64,000 nt of DNA from Tropicibacter oceani (GCF_029958925.1 NZ_CP124616.1:2046001-2110000), one strand, 5' to 3'. Positions 27,871 through 36,889 are shown, counted from the first letter of the stretch. A program made the numbers and translations. The notes: generated by a model not told the origin, from the letters alone.

Positions 27871-28376
27871 CATTTCAACAGCGCCTCGATCTGCTGGGTG
27901 ATCTGGCGCGACAGGGGCCGCGCGGTGCTGCCAAAGGTGGCAACGGGTTGGCCTTGGGGGGACAGCAGGACCTTGTTGAAATTCCACTTGGGCTCGAACC
28001 CCGCGCTGTCGCGCAGCCATTTGTAAAAAGGGTGGGCCTGGTCGCCGCGCACATGGGTGATGTCGGTCATCGGCAGGGTCAGGTCGAAGTTGACGGCGCA
28101 GAAATCCTTGACCGCCTCGGCGCTGGCCAGTTCCTGGTTGAAGTCGTCCGAAGGCACGGCCAGCACGATCAAACCGCGATCCTTGTAGCGATCATACAGC
28201 GCCTGAAGACCGTCGTATTGCGGCGTGAACCCGCAGCGCGAGGCAGTGTTGACCACCAGCACGGGCCGGCCCTGCCAGTCGTCAGTGTCAATCTGCCCGC
28301 CGTCGATGTTGTCGAAGGTAAAGGCCAGGGCCGGGCTGGCAAGGCAGAGGGCGATCAAGGTCAGAAAGCGGGTCAT
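27870..28376 (-). CDS. glutathione peroxidase, secreted
   Basis: A 168-aa Gpx-family peroxidase with a signal peptide (MTRFLTLIALCLASPALA), so periplasmic. The catalytic Cys48 lies in VNTASRCGFTPQY and the catalytic-tetrad Trp in KWNFNKVLLS; the Gln is in LIVLAVPSDDFNQELAS. It reduces peroxides using glutathione or thioredoxin-type donors. AGGAG lies eight bases before the ATG at 28376, ruling out longer readings that reach the lipid-like upstream frame. It adds to the glutathione functions (gor, gst) in this window. Confidence 0.9.
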   Translation of the reverse strand: MTRFLTLIALCLASPALAFTFDNIDGGQIDTDDWQGRPVLVVNTASRCGFTPQYDGLQALYDRYKDRGLIVLAVPSDDFNQELASAEAVKDFCAVNFDLTLPMTDITHVRGDQAHPFYKWLRDSAGFEPKWNFNKVLLSPQGQPVATFGSTARPLSRQITQQIEALLK

Positions 28377-28493
28377 CTTGCGGGTCTCCTTTGATTTGGA
28401 AAATAGCGCGCATTCGGGCCGTTCAAGGGTGCTTGGCGGTTTGGGGGCAACTGCGCTAGCGTGAAGGTGCGACTTTTGTGAAAGGGGGGCCGG

Positions 28494-28799
28494 ATGGGGC
28501 CAAGTGACGAGGACAAACTGAACGGCCGTCTGCATGGCGAACAGCCGCCGGCCGAACCCGAGGGCATGGGCATGCGCCTGGTGCATATGGTGCTGCTGTG
28601 GCTGATGCTGAGCCTGGCGCAGACGGTATTGACGGCGGCGACCGTGGTGCAACTGGTGATCATGCTGGCCAGCCGTGGCCGGGCGAACGAACGGCTGGCG
28701 GATTTCGGCACCGACCTTGGGGTCTGGATCGCCAAGGCGGCGCGCTATCAGACCGGCGCATCGGATGTGAAGCCCTGGCCCTGGACCGAATTGGACTGA
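28494..28799 (+). CDS. DUF4389 membrane protein
   Basis: A 101-aa protein with a polar N-terminus (GPSDEDKLNGRLHGEQ) and two hydrophobic segments (RLVHMVLLWLMLSLAQTVLT and VVQLVIMLASRG), then an aromatic C-terminal tail with KPWPWTELD. The pattern of a lone TM pair, an RANERLADFGTDLGVWI motif and a WPW tail corresponds to DUF4389, a membrane family of unknown function. AAAGGGGGG lies four bases before the ATG. It diverges from the peroxidase gene. Confidence 0.8.
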   Translation: MGPSDEDKLNGRLHGEQPPAEPEGMGMRLVHMVLLWLMLSLAQTVLTAATVVQLVIMLASRGRANERLADFGTDLGVWIAKAARYQTGASDVKPWPWTELD

Positions 28800-28837
28800 G
28801 CCTTGATTGCCGGGGACGGTGCGGGCGGATGGGTCGG

Positions 28838-28873
28838 ATGCCTCCGGCGGGAGTATTTTGACCAAGAAGAAGC
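28838..28873 (+). repeat. interspersed GC-rich repeat, copy 3
   Basis: GCCTCCGGCGGGAGTATTTT then CCAAGAAGAAG matches copy 1 (700-735, minus strand). Here it lies just upstream of the DksA/TraR-type gene, 30 bp from its ATG. Confidence 0.6.
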
Positions 28874-28902
28874 TGGGGCGCTTGGAAAAGGAGGGTGCGA
28901 GG

Positions 28903-29172
28903 ATGGCTGGCGGATGGAGCCGGGATGGTGCGGAAAACGCGCAGATGGAGGCCTCGATCCAGGAGGAGTTGCAGCGGCTGAAGCTGCGGCGCGGGCCGGT
29001 GGGTGAGAGTTTTCCCGAATGCGCCGAATGCGGCGAGGAGATTCCGCTAGCGCGGCGCGAGGCGCTGCCGGGCGTGAAGCTGTGCGTTGCCTGCGCAAGC
29101 GAGCGGCAGGGGCGGGACGCGCGGCGCGGCGGCATCAACCGGCGCGGATCGAAGGACAGCCAGTTGAAGTGA
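28903..29172 (+). CDS. DksA/TraR-family zinc-finger protein
   Basis: An 89-aa protein with a C-terminal C4 zinc finger: FPECAECGEEIPLARREALP and VKLCVACASERQ, spacing C-x2-C-x17-C-x2-C. The N-terminal 25 residues (ENAQMEASIQEELQRLKLRR) form a short coiled coil. It is shorter than DksA and lacks the acidic coiled-coil tip, so it belongs to the short TraR/YbiI-like group that may still contact RNA polymerase. GGAGG lies eight bases before the ATG at 28903. An interspersed repeat lies in its leader. Confidence 0.8.
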   Translation: MAGGWSRDGAENAQMEASIQEELQRLKLRRGPVGESFPECAECGEEIPLARREALPGVKLCVACASERQGRDARRGGINRRGSKDSQLK

Positions 29173-29180
29173 GCGGGCGG

Positions 29181-29426
29181 TCAGCGGCCCGGGGGTTTTG
29201 GCCGCGGGGGTTTGCCGCGCAGGCGGCGGTACAGCGGCGTGATGTCCAGTGCGGCGACTGCGACGCCAAGCGGGATCAACCAGAACCCCAGGATCGGCAG
29301 GAAGCCGAGAAACCCAAGCCCGATCAGAACGATGCCCAGAGCCAACCGCAGGCCGGGCGGCACGCGCCGGCGGACAATCGCCAGCGCATGCTGCAGGTGT
29401 TTTTGCCAGCCGGTTGGCCGGGGCAT
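29181..29426 (-). CDS. small two-helix membrane protein
   Basis: An 81-aa protein with an N-terminal basic amphipathic helix (QKHLQHALAIVRRR) and one long or two short transmembrane helices (LRLALGIVLIGLGFLGFLPI and LGFWLIPLGVAVAALDI), ending in a basic Pro-rich tail. The pattern resembles PGPGW-type putative transmembrane proteins, but this is a weak match made by eye. It starts one codon upstream of the pepF stop region on the same strand, with no gap, and is probably co-transcribed after pepF. Confidence 0.6.
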   Translation of the reverse strand: MPRPTGWQKHLQHALAIVRRRVPPGLRLALGIVLIGLGFLGFLPILGFWLIPLGVAVAALDITPLYRRLRGKPPRPKPPGR

Positions 29427-29427
29427 G

Positions 29428-31260
29428 TCAGCCTTCCATCGCCTCGAGCTGGTCGATGAAGCCTTCGATCATCGACAGGCCCTTGTCCCAGAATGTGGGG
29501 TCGGTGGCATCCAGCCCGAAGGGGGCCAGAAGCTCTTTGTGGTTCTTCGATCCGCCCGCCTTGAGCATGTCGAAATACTTGTCCTGAAAGCCCTCGGGCT
29601 GTTCCTGGTAGGCGGCGTAAAGCGCGTTCACCAGACCGTCGCCAAAGGCATAGGCATAGACGTAGAAGGGTGAATGCACGAAGTGCGGAATATAGGCCCA
29701 GAAGGTTTCATAGCCCGGCATGTAGTCGAAGACCGGCCCGAGCGATTGCGCCTGAACGCTCATCCACAGGGCGTTGATGTCGTCGGGGGTCAACTCTCCG
29801 CCGCGGCGCGCCTCGTGCAGCTTGCATTCGAAGTCGTAGAACGCGATCTGGCGGACGACGGTGTTGATCATGTCCTCGACCTTGCCGGCCAGCATGACCT
29901 TGCGCTCGGCGTCGGTTTTCGCGCCTTCGAGCATGCGCTGGAAGGTCAGCATTTCGCCAAAGACGCTGGCGGTTTCGGCCAGGGTCAGGGGCGTCGAGGC
30001 CAGCATTTCGCCCTGATCGGCCGCCAGCACCTGATGCACGCCGTGGCCCAGTTCATGCGCCAGGGTCATCACGTCGCGCGGTTTGCCGAGGTAGTTGAGC
30101 ATCACGTAGGGGTGCACGGTGGTGACGGTGGGGTGGGCAAAGGCGCCGGGGGCCTTGCCGGGTTTGACGCCCGCATCGATCCAGCCTTTTTCGAAAAACG
30201 GCTGGGCGATCTCACCCATGCGCGGATCAAAGGCGGTATAGGCATTCATCACCGTATCGCGCGCCTCGTCCCAGCCGACGATGCGGGTGCTTTCCATCGG
30301 CAGGGGCGCGTTGCGATCCCAGACCTGCATGGTGTCAAGGCCCAGCCATTTTGCCTTCAAGGCGTAATAGCGGTGCGACAGGCGCGGGTAGGCGGCGACC
30401 ACGGCATTGCGCAGGGCCTCGACCACCTCGGGTTCGACGTCGTTGGACAGGTGACGGCCGGTCTGCGGCGTCGGCATCTTGCGCCAGCGGTCCAGGATTT
30501 CCTTTTCCTTGGCCTGCGTGTTGTGCACGCGGGCAAAGATCTTGATGTTGTCCTGAAAGACGCGGGCCAGTTCGCGGGCGGCTGCCTCGCGTTTGGAGCG
30601 GTCCTGTTCGGTCAGGAAGTTCAGGGTGCTTTCGATGTTCAGCGCGTCGCCGTCGATGTCAAAGGTCAGCCCGGCGATGGTTTCATCGAACAGCCGTTCC
30701 CAGGCGTCGCCCACAACCCCCAGATCGTGCAGGAACTTTTCCAGCTCGTCCGACAGTTGGTAGGGCTTCATCGCGCGGATGCGGTCAAAGGCGGGTTTGT
30801 AGCGGGCCAGATCGGCGTTGGCGGCAAACAGCGCGCCCACATGGCCATCGTCCAGCCGGTTCAGTTCCAGCGTGAAGAAGACCAGCGGCGTGGTGTAGTT
30901 GGTGATCTTTTCCTGGCAATCCGACATGAACTTGGCGCGGCCCGCGTCGGTGGTCATCTGGTAATAGCGCAAGCCCGCAAAGGACATGATGCGCCCGGCG
31001 ATGTTTTCGATCTTTTCGTGGCGGTGCACGGCGTTCAGGAACCCGGCGGCGTCCAGCGTGGCCAGTTTGCCTTCGTAATCGGCGGCAAAGCTGGCGCAGG
31101 CCTGTTCAAGCCAGTCCAGGTCGCGCTTGAGTTCCGGTGCGTCCTCAGAGGCATAAAGGTCGCTCAGGTCCCATTCGGGCAGCTTGCCCAGATCCTTTCC
31201 TCCGGCGCTGGCATTGGCATCGAAAAGCGGTTTGGGCTGCGGGAATTGGCTGTGCTTCAT
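29428..31260 (-). CDS. pepF: oligoendopeptidase F (M3 family)
   Basis: A 610-aa cytoplasmic zinc metallopeptidase cleaving short oligopeptides. The gluzincin motif is TLAHELGHGVHQV (HExxH), with the downstream Glu in AETASVFGEML, as in M3B PepF. Flanking family blocks are WDLSDLYASEDAPEL at the N-terminus, and IPHFVHSPFYVYAYAFGDGL near the C-terminus. GAGG lies five bases before the ATG at 31260; the frame remains open upstream but has no other signal. Downstream a small membrane protein abuts it. It recycles peptides rather than being secreted (no signal). Confidence 0.93.
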   Translation of the reverse strand: MKHSQFPQPKPLFDANASAGGKDLGKLPEWDLSDLYASEDAPELKRDLDWLEQACASFAADYEGKLATLDAAGFLNAVHRHEKIENIAGRIMSFAGLRYYQMTTDAGRAKFMSDCQEKITNYTTPLVFFTLELNRLDDGHVGALFAANADLARYKPAFDRIRAMKPYQLSDELEKFLHDLGVVGDAWERLFDETIAGLTFDIDGDALNIESTLNFLTEQDRSKREAAARELARVFQDNIKIFARVHNTQAKEKEILDRWRKMPTPQTGRHLSNDVEPEVVEALRNAVVAAYPRLSHRYYALKAKWLGLDTMQVWDRNAPLPMESTRIVGWDEARDTVMNAYTAFDPRMGEIAQPFFEKGWIDAGVKPGKAPGAFAHPTVTTVHPYVMLNYLGKPRDVMTLAHELGHGVHQVLAADQGEMLASTPLTLAETASVFGEMLTFQRMLEGAKTDAERKVMLAGKVEDMINTVVRQIAFYDFECKLHEARRGGELTPDDINALWMSVQAQSLGPVFDYMPGYETFWAYIPHFVHSPFYVYAYAFGDGLVNALYAAYQEQPEGFQDKYFDMLKAGGSKNHKELLAPFGLDATDPTFWDKGLSMIEGFIDQLEAMEG

Positions 31261-31370
31261 GGTATCCTCATGGCTGTTGCCCCAGACATAGTGCGCAATC
31301 GGCGCAGGGGGAACCGGGTTCCCGATCAATTTCTGCGCCATTCGGGGCGGGAGGGAAGCCGGGGCTGGCG

Positions 31371-32252
31371 TCAGAACCTGTGGCTCAGGGTCAGGTGCAG
31401 GCCGGTGTCGTCGCGCCAGCGGGTCGCCGCCAGCGCCAGTTGCGCGGCAGGGGTCAGCCGCCACTGCGCGGCCACGCCAAAGGCGTCGTCGCTGCCATCG
31501 GCGGTGACCTCGCCAAAGGTGGACAGGGTCAGGCGCTGGCTGGCCTGATAGCGCAGACTTGCGGCAAGGGCATCGGGCAGACGTTCGGCCCCGGGGGACA
31601 GGTAGGTCAGGTCCATCTGCCAAGGGCCGTGCGCCCAGCCCAGGCCGACCTTGGCATTGGTGCCGCGGTGATTGCCTGCGCTGTCCCAGACCCCTTCCAG
31701 CACACCTGACACCGTCCAGGGCGCGCGGTCCCATTTTGCCGCGACCGAAGCGCTGCGAAAGCCGCCCTTGTCTGCGCTGTGCAGCGAGGCGGCCCACTGC
31801 AGCCCGTCCGATTGGTGGGTGTAGGACAGCCCAAAAGGCACAGCCGTTTCGCGCATCGCCGTCGTTGTGGTGAAGGCGCGGACATATTCGGCCCGCGCAT
31901 AGGCCAGGTAGGGGGCGGTTTCGGCAAAGACCGACGGCAGGATCAGGTCATAGGCCGGGCGCACAACGCCCAGTCGCCAACGATCGTCCCAGACCAGCGC
32001 GGCATAGGTTTCATGCGGGCGCTTGCCGGGCAGCACATAGGCGAACCCGCCCACTTCAAACGCCAGCGGCAGGCCGCGCTGCGGTGCCAGAGGGATCGAC
32101 AGATCCAGATCAATGCGCCCGACGCCTGGATCATCCGAAACGCTGGTGGCACTGGTGGCGATTTCGCCGCGCAGGGACAGCGATTGCGCACCCAGCGGCC
32201 CGGCGGCCAAAAACGCCAGGCACAGCGGAATGAGACGCGCGAAAAGGGCCAT
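31371..32252 (-). CDS. predicted outer-membrane beta-barrel protein
   Basis: A 293-aa protein with a signal peptide (MALFARLIPLCLAFLAAGPLGAQS). The mature region is built of alternating polar and hydrophobic strands ending in aromatic residues, such as GVGRIDLDLSIPLAP, LAFEVGGFAYVL and AFGVAAQWRLTP, and the chain ends LHLTLSHRF with the terminal Phe typical of BAM substrates. AGGAGG lies six bases before the ATG at 32252. It looks like a porin-type or adhesion-type barrel of about 12-14 strands; no known porin family is recognised. It lies alone between pepF and the ligase. Confidence 0.65.
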   Translation of the reverse strand: MALFARLIPLCLAFLAAGPLGAQSLSLRGEIATSATSVSDDPGVGRIDLDLSIPLAPQRGLPLAFEVGGFAYVLPGKRPHETYAALVWDDRWRLGVVRPAYDLILPSVFAETAPYLAYARAEYVRAFTTTTAMRETAVPFGLSYTHQSDGLQWAASLHSADKGGFRSASVAAKWDRAPWTVSGVLEGVWDSAGNHRGTNAKVGLGWAHGPWQMDLTYLSPGAERLPDALAASLRYQASQRLTLSTFGEVTADGSDDAFGVAAQWRLTPAAQLALAATRWRDDTGLHLTLSHRF

Positions 32253-32354
32253 CGGAGTCCTCCTGAAACCTGCGGCCAGACTAGCCATGCTTTGCCCGGT
32301 CTTAACAGGGCGCATCGCGAAACGTTCCATCCCTTGTGCGGATTTGCCCGGATT

Positions 32355-33947
32355 TCAGCCGTATAGCGCCAGCAGGTCCTGCAGATCGCTCAGAGTATTG
32401 GCTTCGGACACGGGTTTGTCGTGACGCCAGCGGACCATCCGAGGAAACCGCAGGGCAATGCCGGATTTGTGCCGCGGACTGGCCTGGATCCCCTCAAAGG
32501 CGATTTCGAACACATGTTCAGGGCGCACCTGCCGCACCGGGCCAAAGCGTTGCAGCGTGTTCTTGCGCACCCATGCGCTGATCTTGTTGAACTCTGCGTC
32601 CGTCAGGCCGGAATAGGCCTTGGTAAAGGGGACAAGGTCGTTGCCCTGCCAGACCGCAAAGGTGAAATCGGTATACAGGCCCGCGCGCCGCCCATGTCCG
32701 GCCTGCGCATAGATCATCACCGCATCCACGGTCAGCGGGTCCAGCTTCCATTTCCACCAGTCCCCCTTTTTGCGGCCCGACAGATAGGGGCTGGCCCGGC
32801 GTTTCAGCATCACGCCTTCGGCCTTGTGATCGCGCGAGGCGCCGCGCATCCGGGCAAGCCCGGCCCAGTCGTCAAACGCGATCAGCGGCGAGGCCCGCAC
32901 CGGCGCCTCGGGCGGCAGGGCAGACAGCATCGTTTCCAGCGCGCTGCGGCGATGGTGCAGCGCAAGCGGGCGCAGGTCCTGGCCCTGCGCTTCCAGAAGG
33001 TCATAGGCCAGCAGGGTCACCGGGGCGTCCCTGAGCAGCTTTTTCGGAACGTTCTTGCGGCCAATGCGGGGTTGCAGCGTCGAAAACCCCATCGGCTGGG
33101 TGCCGTCCCAGGTCACGATCTCGCCGTCCAGAACGGTGCCCTGGGGCAGGAAATCGGCGGCGCGCGCGAATTCGGGAAAGCGGTCGGTGATCAGCTCTTC
33201 GCCGCGCGACCACAGGTGATGGTTGCCGCCGCGCAGGACCAACTGGCCGCGGATGCCGTCCCATTTCCATTCTGCCTGCCAGTCTTCGGGTGCGCCCAGA
33301 TCGTCCGGCGCACCGTCCAGCGGATGGGCAAGGTAGAACGGATAGGGCCGGCTTTCGTCGGCCTGCGGGTTGTCCGCCTCGATCAGGCTGTGAAAGCTGA
33401 CGGTTTCGGGGGTCCAGTTGCCCATCAAGCGCAGCGCCAGCCCGGCCTCGTCCTGGCCGGTGGCCTGGGCCAGGGCGCGGGTCATCAGTTTCTGGCTGAC
33501 CCCGATGCGAAACCCGCCGGTGATCAGCTTGTTGAACAACAGCCGCTGGGTGCTGTCCATCTGGTCCCAGGCGGCAAGGATTTGCGCCTTTCGTTCCTCA
33601 GGTTCAACATTCGTTAAGTTTTGTAAATATTTGATCCAATGCGTTAATCCCTTGTTCGTGTTTTCCGCCTCGGGGGGCAGGACAAGGGCGATCGTTTCGG
33701 CCAGATCGCCAACCACGGGATAGCATTCCTCAAGCAGCCACAGCGCCAATCCGGCGCGCTCGGCCGCCCATTCGCGCAATTGGGTGGTGGTCACCGCGCG
33801 CTTGGGGCGCCGTCCGGAAAACAGCGCGATGCACCAGAGTTTGTCCTGATCGTCCGCATGGATGAAGTAATCGGCCAAAGCCTCTGTTTTTGCTTTGGTT
33901 TTTGTCGTCTGGTCCAGGCGCAGGAAAAGCTGGGCGAAATCATGCAT
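32355..33947 (-). CDS. ATP-dependent DNA ligase (LigB-type, damage response)
   Basis: A 530-aa ligase. The adenylation motif is WKWDGIRGQ with Lys228, and further nucleotidyltransferase motifs follow: GTVLDGEIV (III), KAEGVMLKRR (IV/V-like) and WWKWKLDPLTVDAVM (V). A helical DNA-binding domain precedes it (residues 1-200). It closely matches the cisplatin-response ATP ligase group that in bacteria is encoded with an MBL-fold exonuclease, a DEXH helicase and a metallophosphoesterase. Here only the exonuclease is adjacent, three bases upstream, so the two are co-translated. The replicative NAD-dependent ligase is elsewhere. Confidence 0.9.
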   Translation of the reverse strand: MHDFAQLFLRLDQTTKTKAKTEALADYFIHADDQDKLWCIALFSGRRPKRAVTTTQLREWAAERAGLALWLLEECYPVVGDLAETIALVLPPEAENTNKGLTHWIKYLQNLTNVEPEERKAQILAAWDQMDSTQRLLFNKLITGGFRIGVSQKLMTRALAQATGQDEAGLALRLMGNWTPETVSFHSLIEADNPQADESRPYPFYLAHPLDGAPDDLGAPEDWQAEWKWDGIRGQLVLRGGNHHLWSRGEELITDRFPEFARAADFLPQGTVLDGEIVTWDGTQPMGFSTLQPRIGRKNVPKKLLRDAPVTLLAYDLLEAQGQDLRPLALHHRRSALETMLSALPPEAPVRASPLIAFDDWAGLARMRGASRDHKAEGVMLKRRASPYLSGRKKGDWWKWKLDPLTVDAVMIYAQAGHGRRAGLYTDFTFAVWQGNDLVPFTKAYSGLTDAEFNKISAWVRKNTLQRFGPVRQVRPEHVFEIAFEGIQASPRHKSGIALRFPRMVRWRHDKPVSEANTLSDLQDLLALYG

Positions 33948-33950
33948 GGG

Positions 33951-34964
33951 TCAGGCTGCCTCGGGGTCGGCGGCACCGTCTTCGCCGCCAAATTCGGTTG
34001 GAACGACCCGGGCCTGATAGCCAAGACTGCCCAGATGGCGCGCGAAGATGTCGGTGTAACCATGCGTCGGATATATGTTTTCCGCCCCTGTCTGTCGGAT
34101 CGCCCACAGCAGCCCATCCCAGTCGGCATGATCCGACACCACAAAGCCGCGGTCCATGCCGCGCCGCCGCCGCACGCCGCGCAGCCGCATCCAGCCGCTG
34201 GCAAAGCCGGTGGACGCGCCCTTGAACCGTTTGGCCCAGGCGCTGCCCAGGGCCGCAGGCGGCGCAAGAACCAGCGCTCCGGCCAGCGCCTTGACGTCCA
34301 TGTCGGGCGTGACCTGCCGGGTGTCCGGCAGCGCATAGCCCTGGGCGCGCAGCACGGCATTGGTTGCCTCGACCGCGCCATGGGTCAGGATGGGGCCGAT
34401 CTGCGGGTCGACCATCCGCAACAGGCGCTGCGCCTTGCCCAGCGAATAGGCCCCCAACAGGGCATAGCCGCCGGCCTGCGCCTGCGCGGCCCACCACTGG
34501 TTGATCTCTTGTGCGACGCTGTCCTGCGCCGCCCATTTGAAGACCGGCAGCCCAAAGGTGCATTCGGTGATGAAATGCTGACAGCGGACCGGCTCGAAGG
34601 GTTCGCACAGGCTGTCTGGAGTTGTCTTGTAATCGCCCGAAACGACCCAGACTTCGCCCTTGTGGGCCACCCGGATCTGCGCCGATCCGGGGATATGCCC
34701 GGCGGGGTGAAAGGACACGGTGACGCCGTTGATGTCCAGCGGCGCGTCATAGGCGATCCCCTCGGCGGTGATCGCGCCAAGGCGATGGCGCATCACCGGC
34801 AGCGCCGCATGGGTCGCCAGATAGCGGCGATGCCCGGGGCGCGCGTGGTCGGAATGGCCATGGGTGATCAGGGCGCGGTCGACCGGGCGCCAGGGATCTA
34901 TGTAGAAATCGCCCCTGGGACAGTAAATCCCGGCTTCGGTAAAGGTCAAAAGAGCGTCTGTCAT
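33951..34964 (-). CDS. ligase-associated MBL-fold DNA exonuclease
   Basis: A 337-aa metallo-beta-lactamase/beta-CASP-type nuclease. Metal ligands are in LITHGHSDHARPGH (HxHxDH), FHPAGHIPGSAQI, VVSGDYKTTPDSL and FVVSDHADWDG. It matches the TIGR04122-type exonuclease found with the damage-response ligase in the next gene. The stop is three bases before the ligase start, so the pair is co-expressed. Its role would be to trim ends before sealing. The gene is preceded by 36 bp, then the lysophospholipase-like gene on the same strand. Confidence 0.9.
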   Translation of the reverse strand: MTDALLTFTEAGIYCPRGDFYIDPWRPVDRALITHGHSDHARPGHRRYLATHAALPVMRHRLGAITAEGIAYDAPLDINGVTVSFHPAGHIPGSAQIRVAHKGEVWVVSGDYKTTPDSLCEPFEPVRCQHFITECTFGLPVFKWAAQDSVAQEINQWWAAQAQAGGYALLGAYSLGKAQRLLRMVDPQIGPILTHGAVEATNAVLRAQGYALPDTRQVTPDMDVKALAGALVLAPPAALGSAWAKRFKGASTGFASGWMRLRGVRRRRGMDRGFVVSDHADWDGLLWAIRQTGAENIYPTHGYTDIFARHLGSLGYQARVVPTEFGGEDGAADPEAA

Positions 34965-35000
34965 GGCCAGACTATAGGGCCGGCTGGCCGCAGTTCCAGC

Positions 35001-35963
35001 TCAGGCGGTCTTTGCCCGGCGCGATGCGCTGTGTTCGAACAGCCCCAGGATCTGGTCCATCACGTCCTGGCGCATGGTGTCATGCTCCATCAAAAGCTCG
35101 TGCTCGCCCTTGTGCACCATCACCAGCTTGCCGCCGGGCCAATGCGCCATGCGCTGTTCGATGCGCGGGATGTCGACGATCCGTTCGTTCGTGCCGGTGA
35201 AGCACAGGCAGGGCAGGGTGGGCGACGGGCGGCGGGCCAGGCTGCGGGTCTCGCTCAGCGCCTCGTGAAGCCAGCCCAGTGAGGGGCCGCCAAGCTGCAG
35301 GTCCGGCTGCGCCAGGATCTGCCGGCGCATGTAATCCCACATCTCGGGATCGGTGGTCAGCATGTTGTCCTCGAACGGGGCCGAGGCGACATAGCTGTCA
35401 TTGCCGGTGCCGGGCGCATAGTGATGCGACAGGCCGAAATGCTTGCTGCCCCAGGACAGGGCCCAGGCCGCGGGGCGCAGCGGATCGGCGATCCGGATGC
35501 CCCACATCGGCCCGGTAAAGGTGCACGACGCCACCGGCAGCCCGTCCATCACGGCCCGCAAGCCGATGCAGCCGCCCATGGAATGCCCGATCAGATGCAT
35601 CGGTTGCGGCAAGTCCAGCAGCGCGACGGCATGCAGCATGGCGCTGACATCGCGTTGATAATCCTCGAAAACATGGACGTGCCCGGTGCGCGGGTCATCC
35701 AGCATCCGGTCGGCCAGCCCCTGGCCGCGCCAGTCGACGGTGATGGTGTGATAGCCGGCCGCCGCCAGGTGGGCAGCGGTCCGGCCATATTTTTCGACGT
35801 ATTCGGTGCGGCCCGGAAACAGCAGCACCGTGCCCTGCGCCCCTTCGCTTGCCGGGTAATGGGCAATGCGCAGGCGCATACCATCGGCGGCGGCGATCCA
35901 ATAGGCCCGCGACAGGGCCGGACCTTCGGCCAGATCGGCGTGAAAGGGGGCAGTGGTCAGCAT
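35001..35963 (-). CDS. alpha/beta-hydrolase, lysophospholipase-like
   Basis: A 320-aa serine hydrolase. The nucleophile elbow is LIGHSMGGCIGLR; the oxyanion strand is QGTVLLFPGRTEYVEKYG, and the catalytic Asp and His are in CFTGTNERIVD and VHKGEHELLME. It matches the PldB/monoacylglycerol-lipase-like group, so hydrolysis of a lysophospholipid or acylglycerol is likely but unproven. No signal peptide. The SCP2-domain gene starts six bases upstream on the same strand, so both are probably in one lipid-related transcript. Confidence 0.82.
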   Translation of the reverse strand: MLTTAPFHADLAEGPALSRAYWIAAADGMRLRIAHYPASEGAQGTVLLFPGRTEYVEKYGRTAAHLAAAGYHTITVDWRGQGLADRMLDDPRTGHVHVFEDYQRDVSAMLHAVALLDLPQPMHLIGHSMGGCIGLRAVMDGLPVASCTFTGPMWGIRIADPLRPAAWALSWGSKHFGLSHHYAPGTGNDSYVASAPFEDNMLTTDPEMWDYMRRQILAQPDLQLGGPSLGWLHEALSETRSLARRPSPTLPCLCFTGTNERIVDIPRIEQRMAHWPGGKLVMVHKGEHELLMEHDTMRQDVMDQILGLFEHSASRRAKTA

Positions 35964-35968
35964 CGGTC

Positions 35969-36259
35969 TTATCCCAGCAAGGACGCCAGGCGCATCGCCG
36001 CGCCCATATCGCCATCAATGGTCAGCTTGCCGGCCATGAAGGCATTCGTCGGGTTCATTTCACCTTCGAAGATCTGCTGGAAGGTGTCCGCATCGGCGCT
36101 GAGGGTCACATCGGCGTCGTCGTCGCCGATCCGGGCACCGTCCGAATCGATGATCAGGCTGCCCTCGTCGCCCAGAACGAATTTCGCGGTGCCGTCAAAG
36201 CCGCTGCCGCTCAGTTTTTCGTTCAGAGCCGTGACGGCGGAGTTCAAAGTATCGCTCAT
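35969..36259 (-). CDS. SCP2 sterol-binding-domain protein
   Basis: A 96-aa single-domain protein of the SCP2 family: LNEKLSGSGFDGTAKFVLGD, GSLIIDSDGARIGDDD, DVTLSADADTFQQIFEGEM and PTNAFMAGKLTIDGDMGAAM are consecutive blocks of the lipid-binding fold. Such stand-alone SCP2 proteins bind acyl-CoAs or other hydrophobic ligands. It starts a minus-strand unit with the lysophospholipase-like gene five bases downstream, consistent with lipid handling, and diverges from the TPR gene. Confidence 0.88.
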   Translation of the reverse strand: MSDTLNSAVTALNEKLSGSGFDGTAKFVLGDEGSLIIDSDGARIGDDDADVTLSADADTFQQIFEGEMNPTNAFMAGKLTIDGDMGAAMRLASLLG

Positions 36260-36337
36260 AGTCTTCCTCTCGGTATCGTGCGCTGGAAAAACGGCGCACA
36301 GGCGCTACACTGGTGACACACTATGAGCGCAGGCAAA

Positions 36338-36889
36338 ATGGACTTCAAAAGTACCCTTGCGGCATTTGCCGCCCTAGTCATGATTTCCCTACCCGTAGGC
36401 GTGTCGGCGGAAAGCCGCGCCGAGGATCTGTTGCAGCGACTGCAACAGGCCGAGGACGCGACCGCAGCCGCCCGATTGGAACGGCAAATCATTGATGAAT
36501 GGTCAAAATCCGGATCTCCGGCGATGGATTTGCTGCTCAAACGCGGCAATGACGCGCTTGAGGTGGAAAAAATCGACGAAGCGATCGAGCATTTTCGGGC
36601 GCTGACCGATCACGCCCCCGATTTTGCCGAAGGCTGGCACGGGCTGGCGCTGGCCTATTACCAGGATAACGCCTTTGGCCCGGCGATGGATGCGCTGGAA
36701 CGGGTGCTGGCGCTGAACCCGCATCATTTTGCCGCGCTGCGCGGGGTCGGGGCGGTGCATGAACAGACCGGGCACGCGGCCCTTGCCTATGAGGTCTATG
36801 AACGGGTACTTGAAATCCGGCCGCATGATGAAGATGTGCTGGAAGCGCTCAAGCGGCTTGAACGCGAGGTACGGGGCGTCACGCTCTGA
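36338..36889 (+). CDS. secreted TPR-repeat protein
   Basis: A 183-aa protein with a signal peptide (MDFKSTLAAFAALVMISLPV, cut near GVSA-ES) and two to three tetratricopeptide repeats (about residues 85-175: EAIEHFRALTDHAPDFAEGW, ALAYYQDNAFGPAMDALERV, ALRGVGAVHEQTGHAALAYE). It probably scaffolds proteins in the periplasm. An ATG at 36338 is preferred to that at 36323 because AGG is near and the signal peptide begins there. It is divergent from the SCP2 gene and 17 bp before the helicase gene on the same strand. Confidence 0.8.
   Translation: MDFKSTLAAFAALVMISLPVGVSAESRAEDLLQRLQQAEDATAAARLERQIIDEWSKSGSPAMDLLLKRGNDALEVEKIDEAIEHFRALTDHAPDFAEGWHGLALAYYQDNAFGPAMDALERVLALNPHHFAALRGVGAVHEQTGHAALAYEVYERVLEIRPHDEDVLEALKRLEREVRGVTL

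Noticed and set aside
29674-31548. 624-codon plus-strand frame opposite pepF
   Set aside because: Shadow of oligoendopeptidase F; no recognised motifs and Arg/Gly/His-rich composition.
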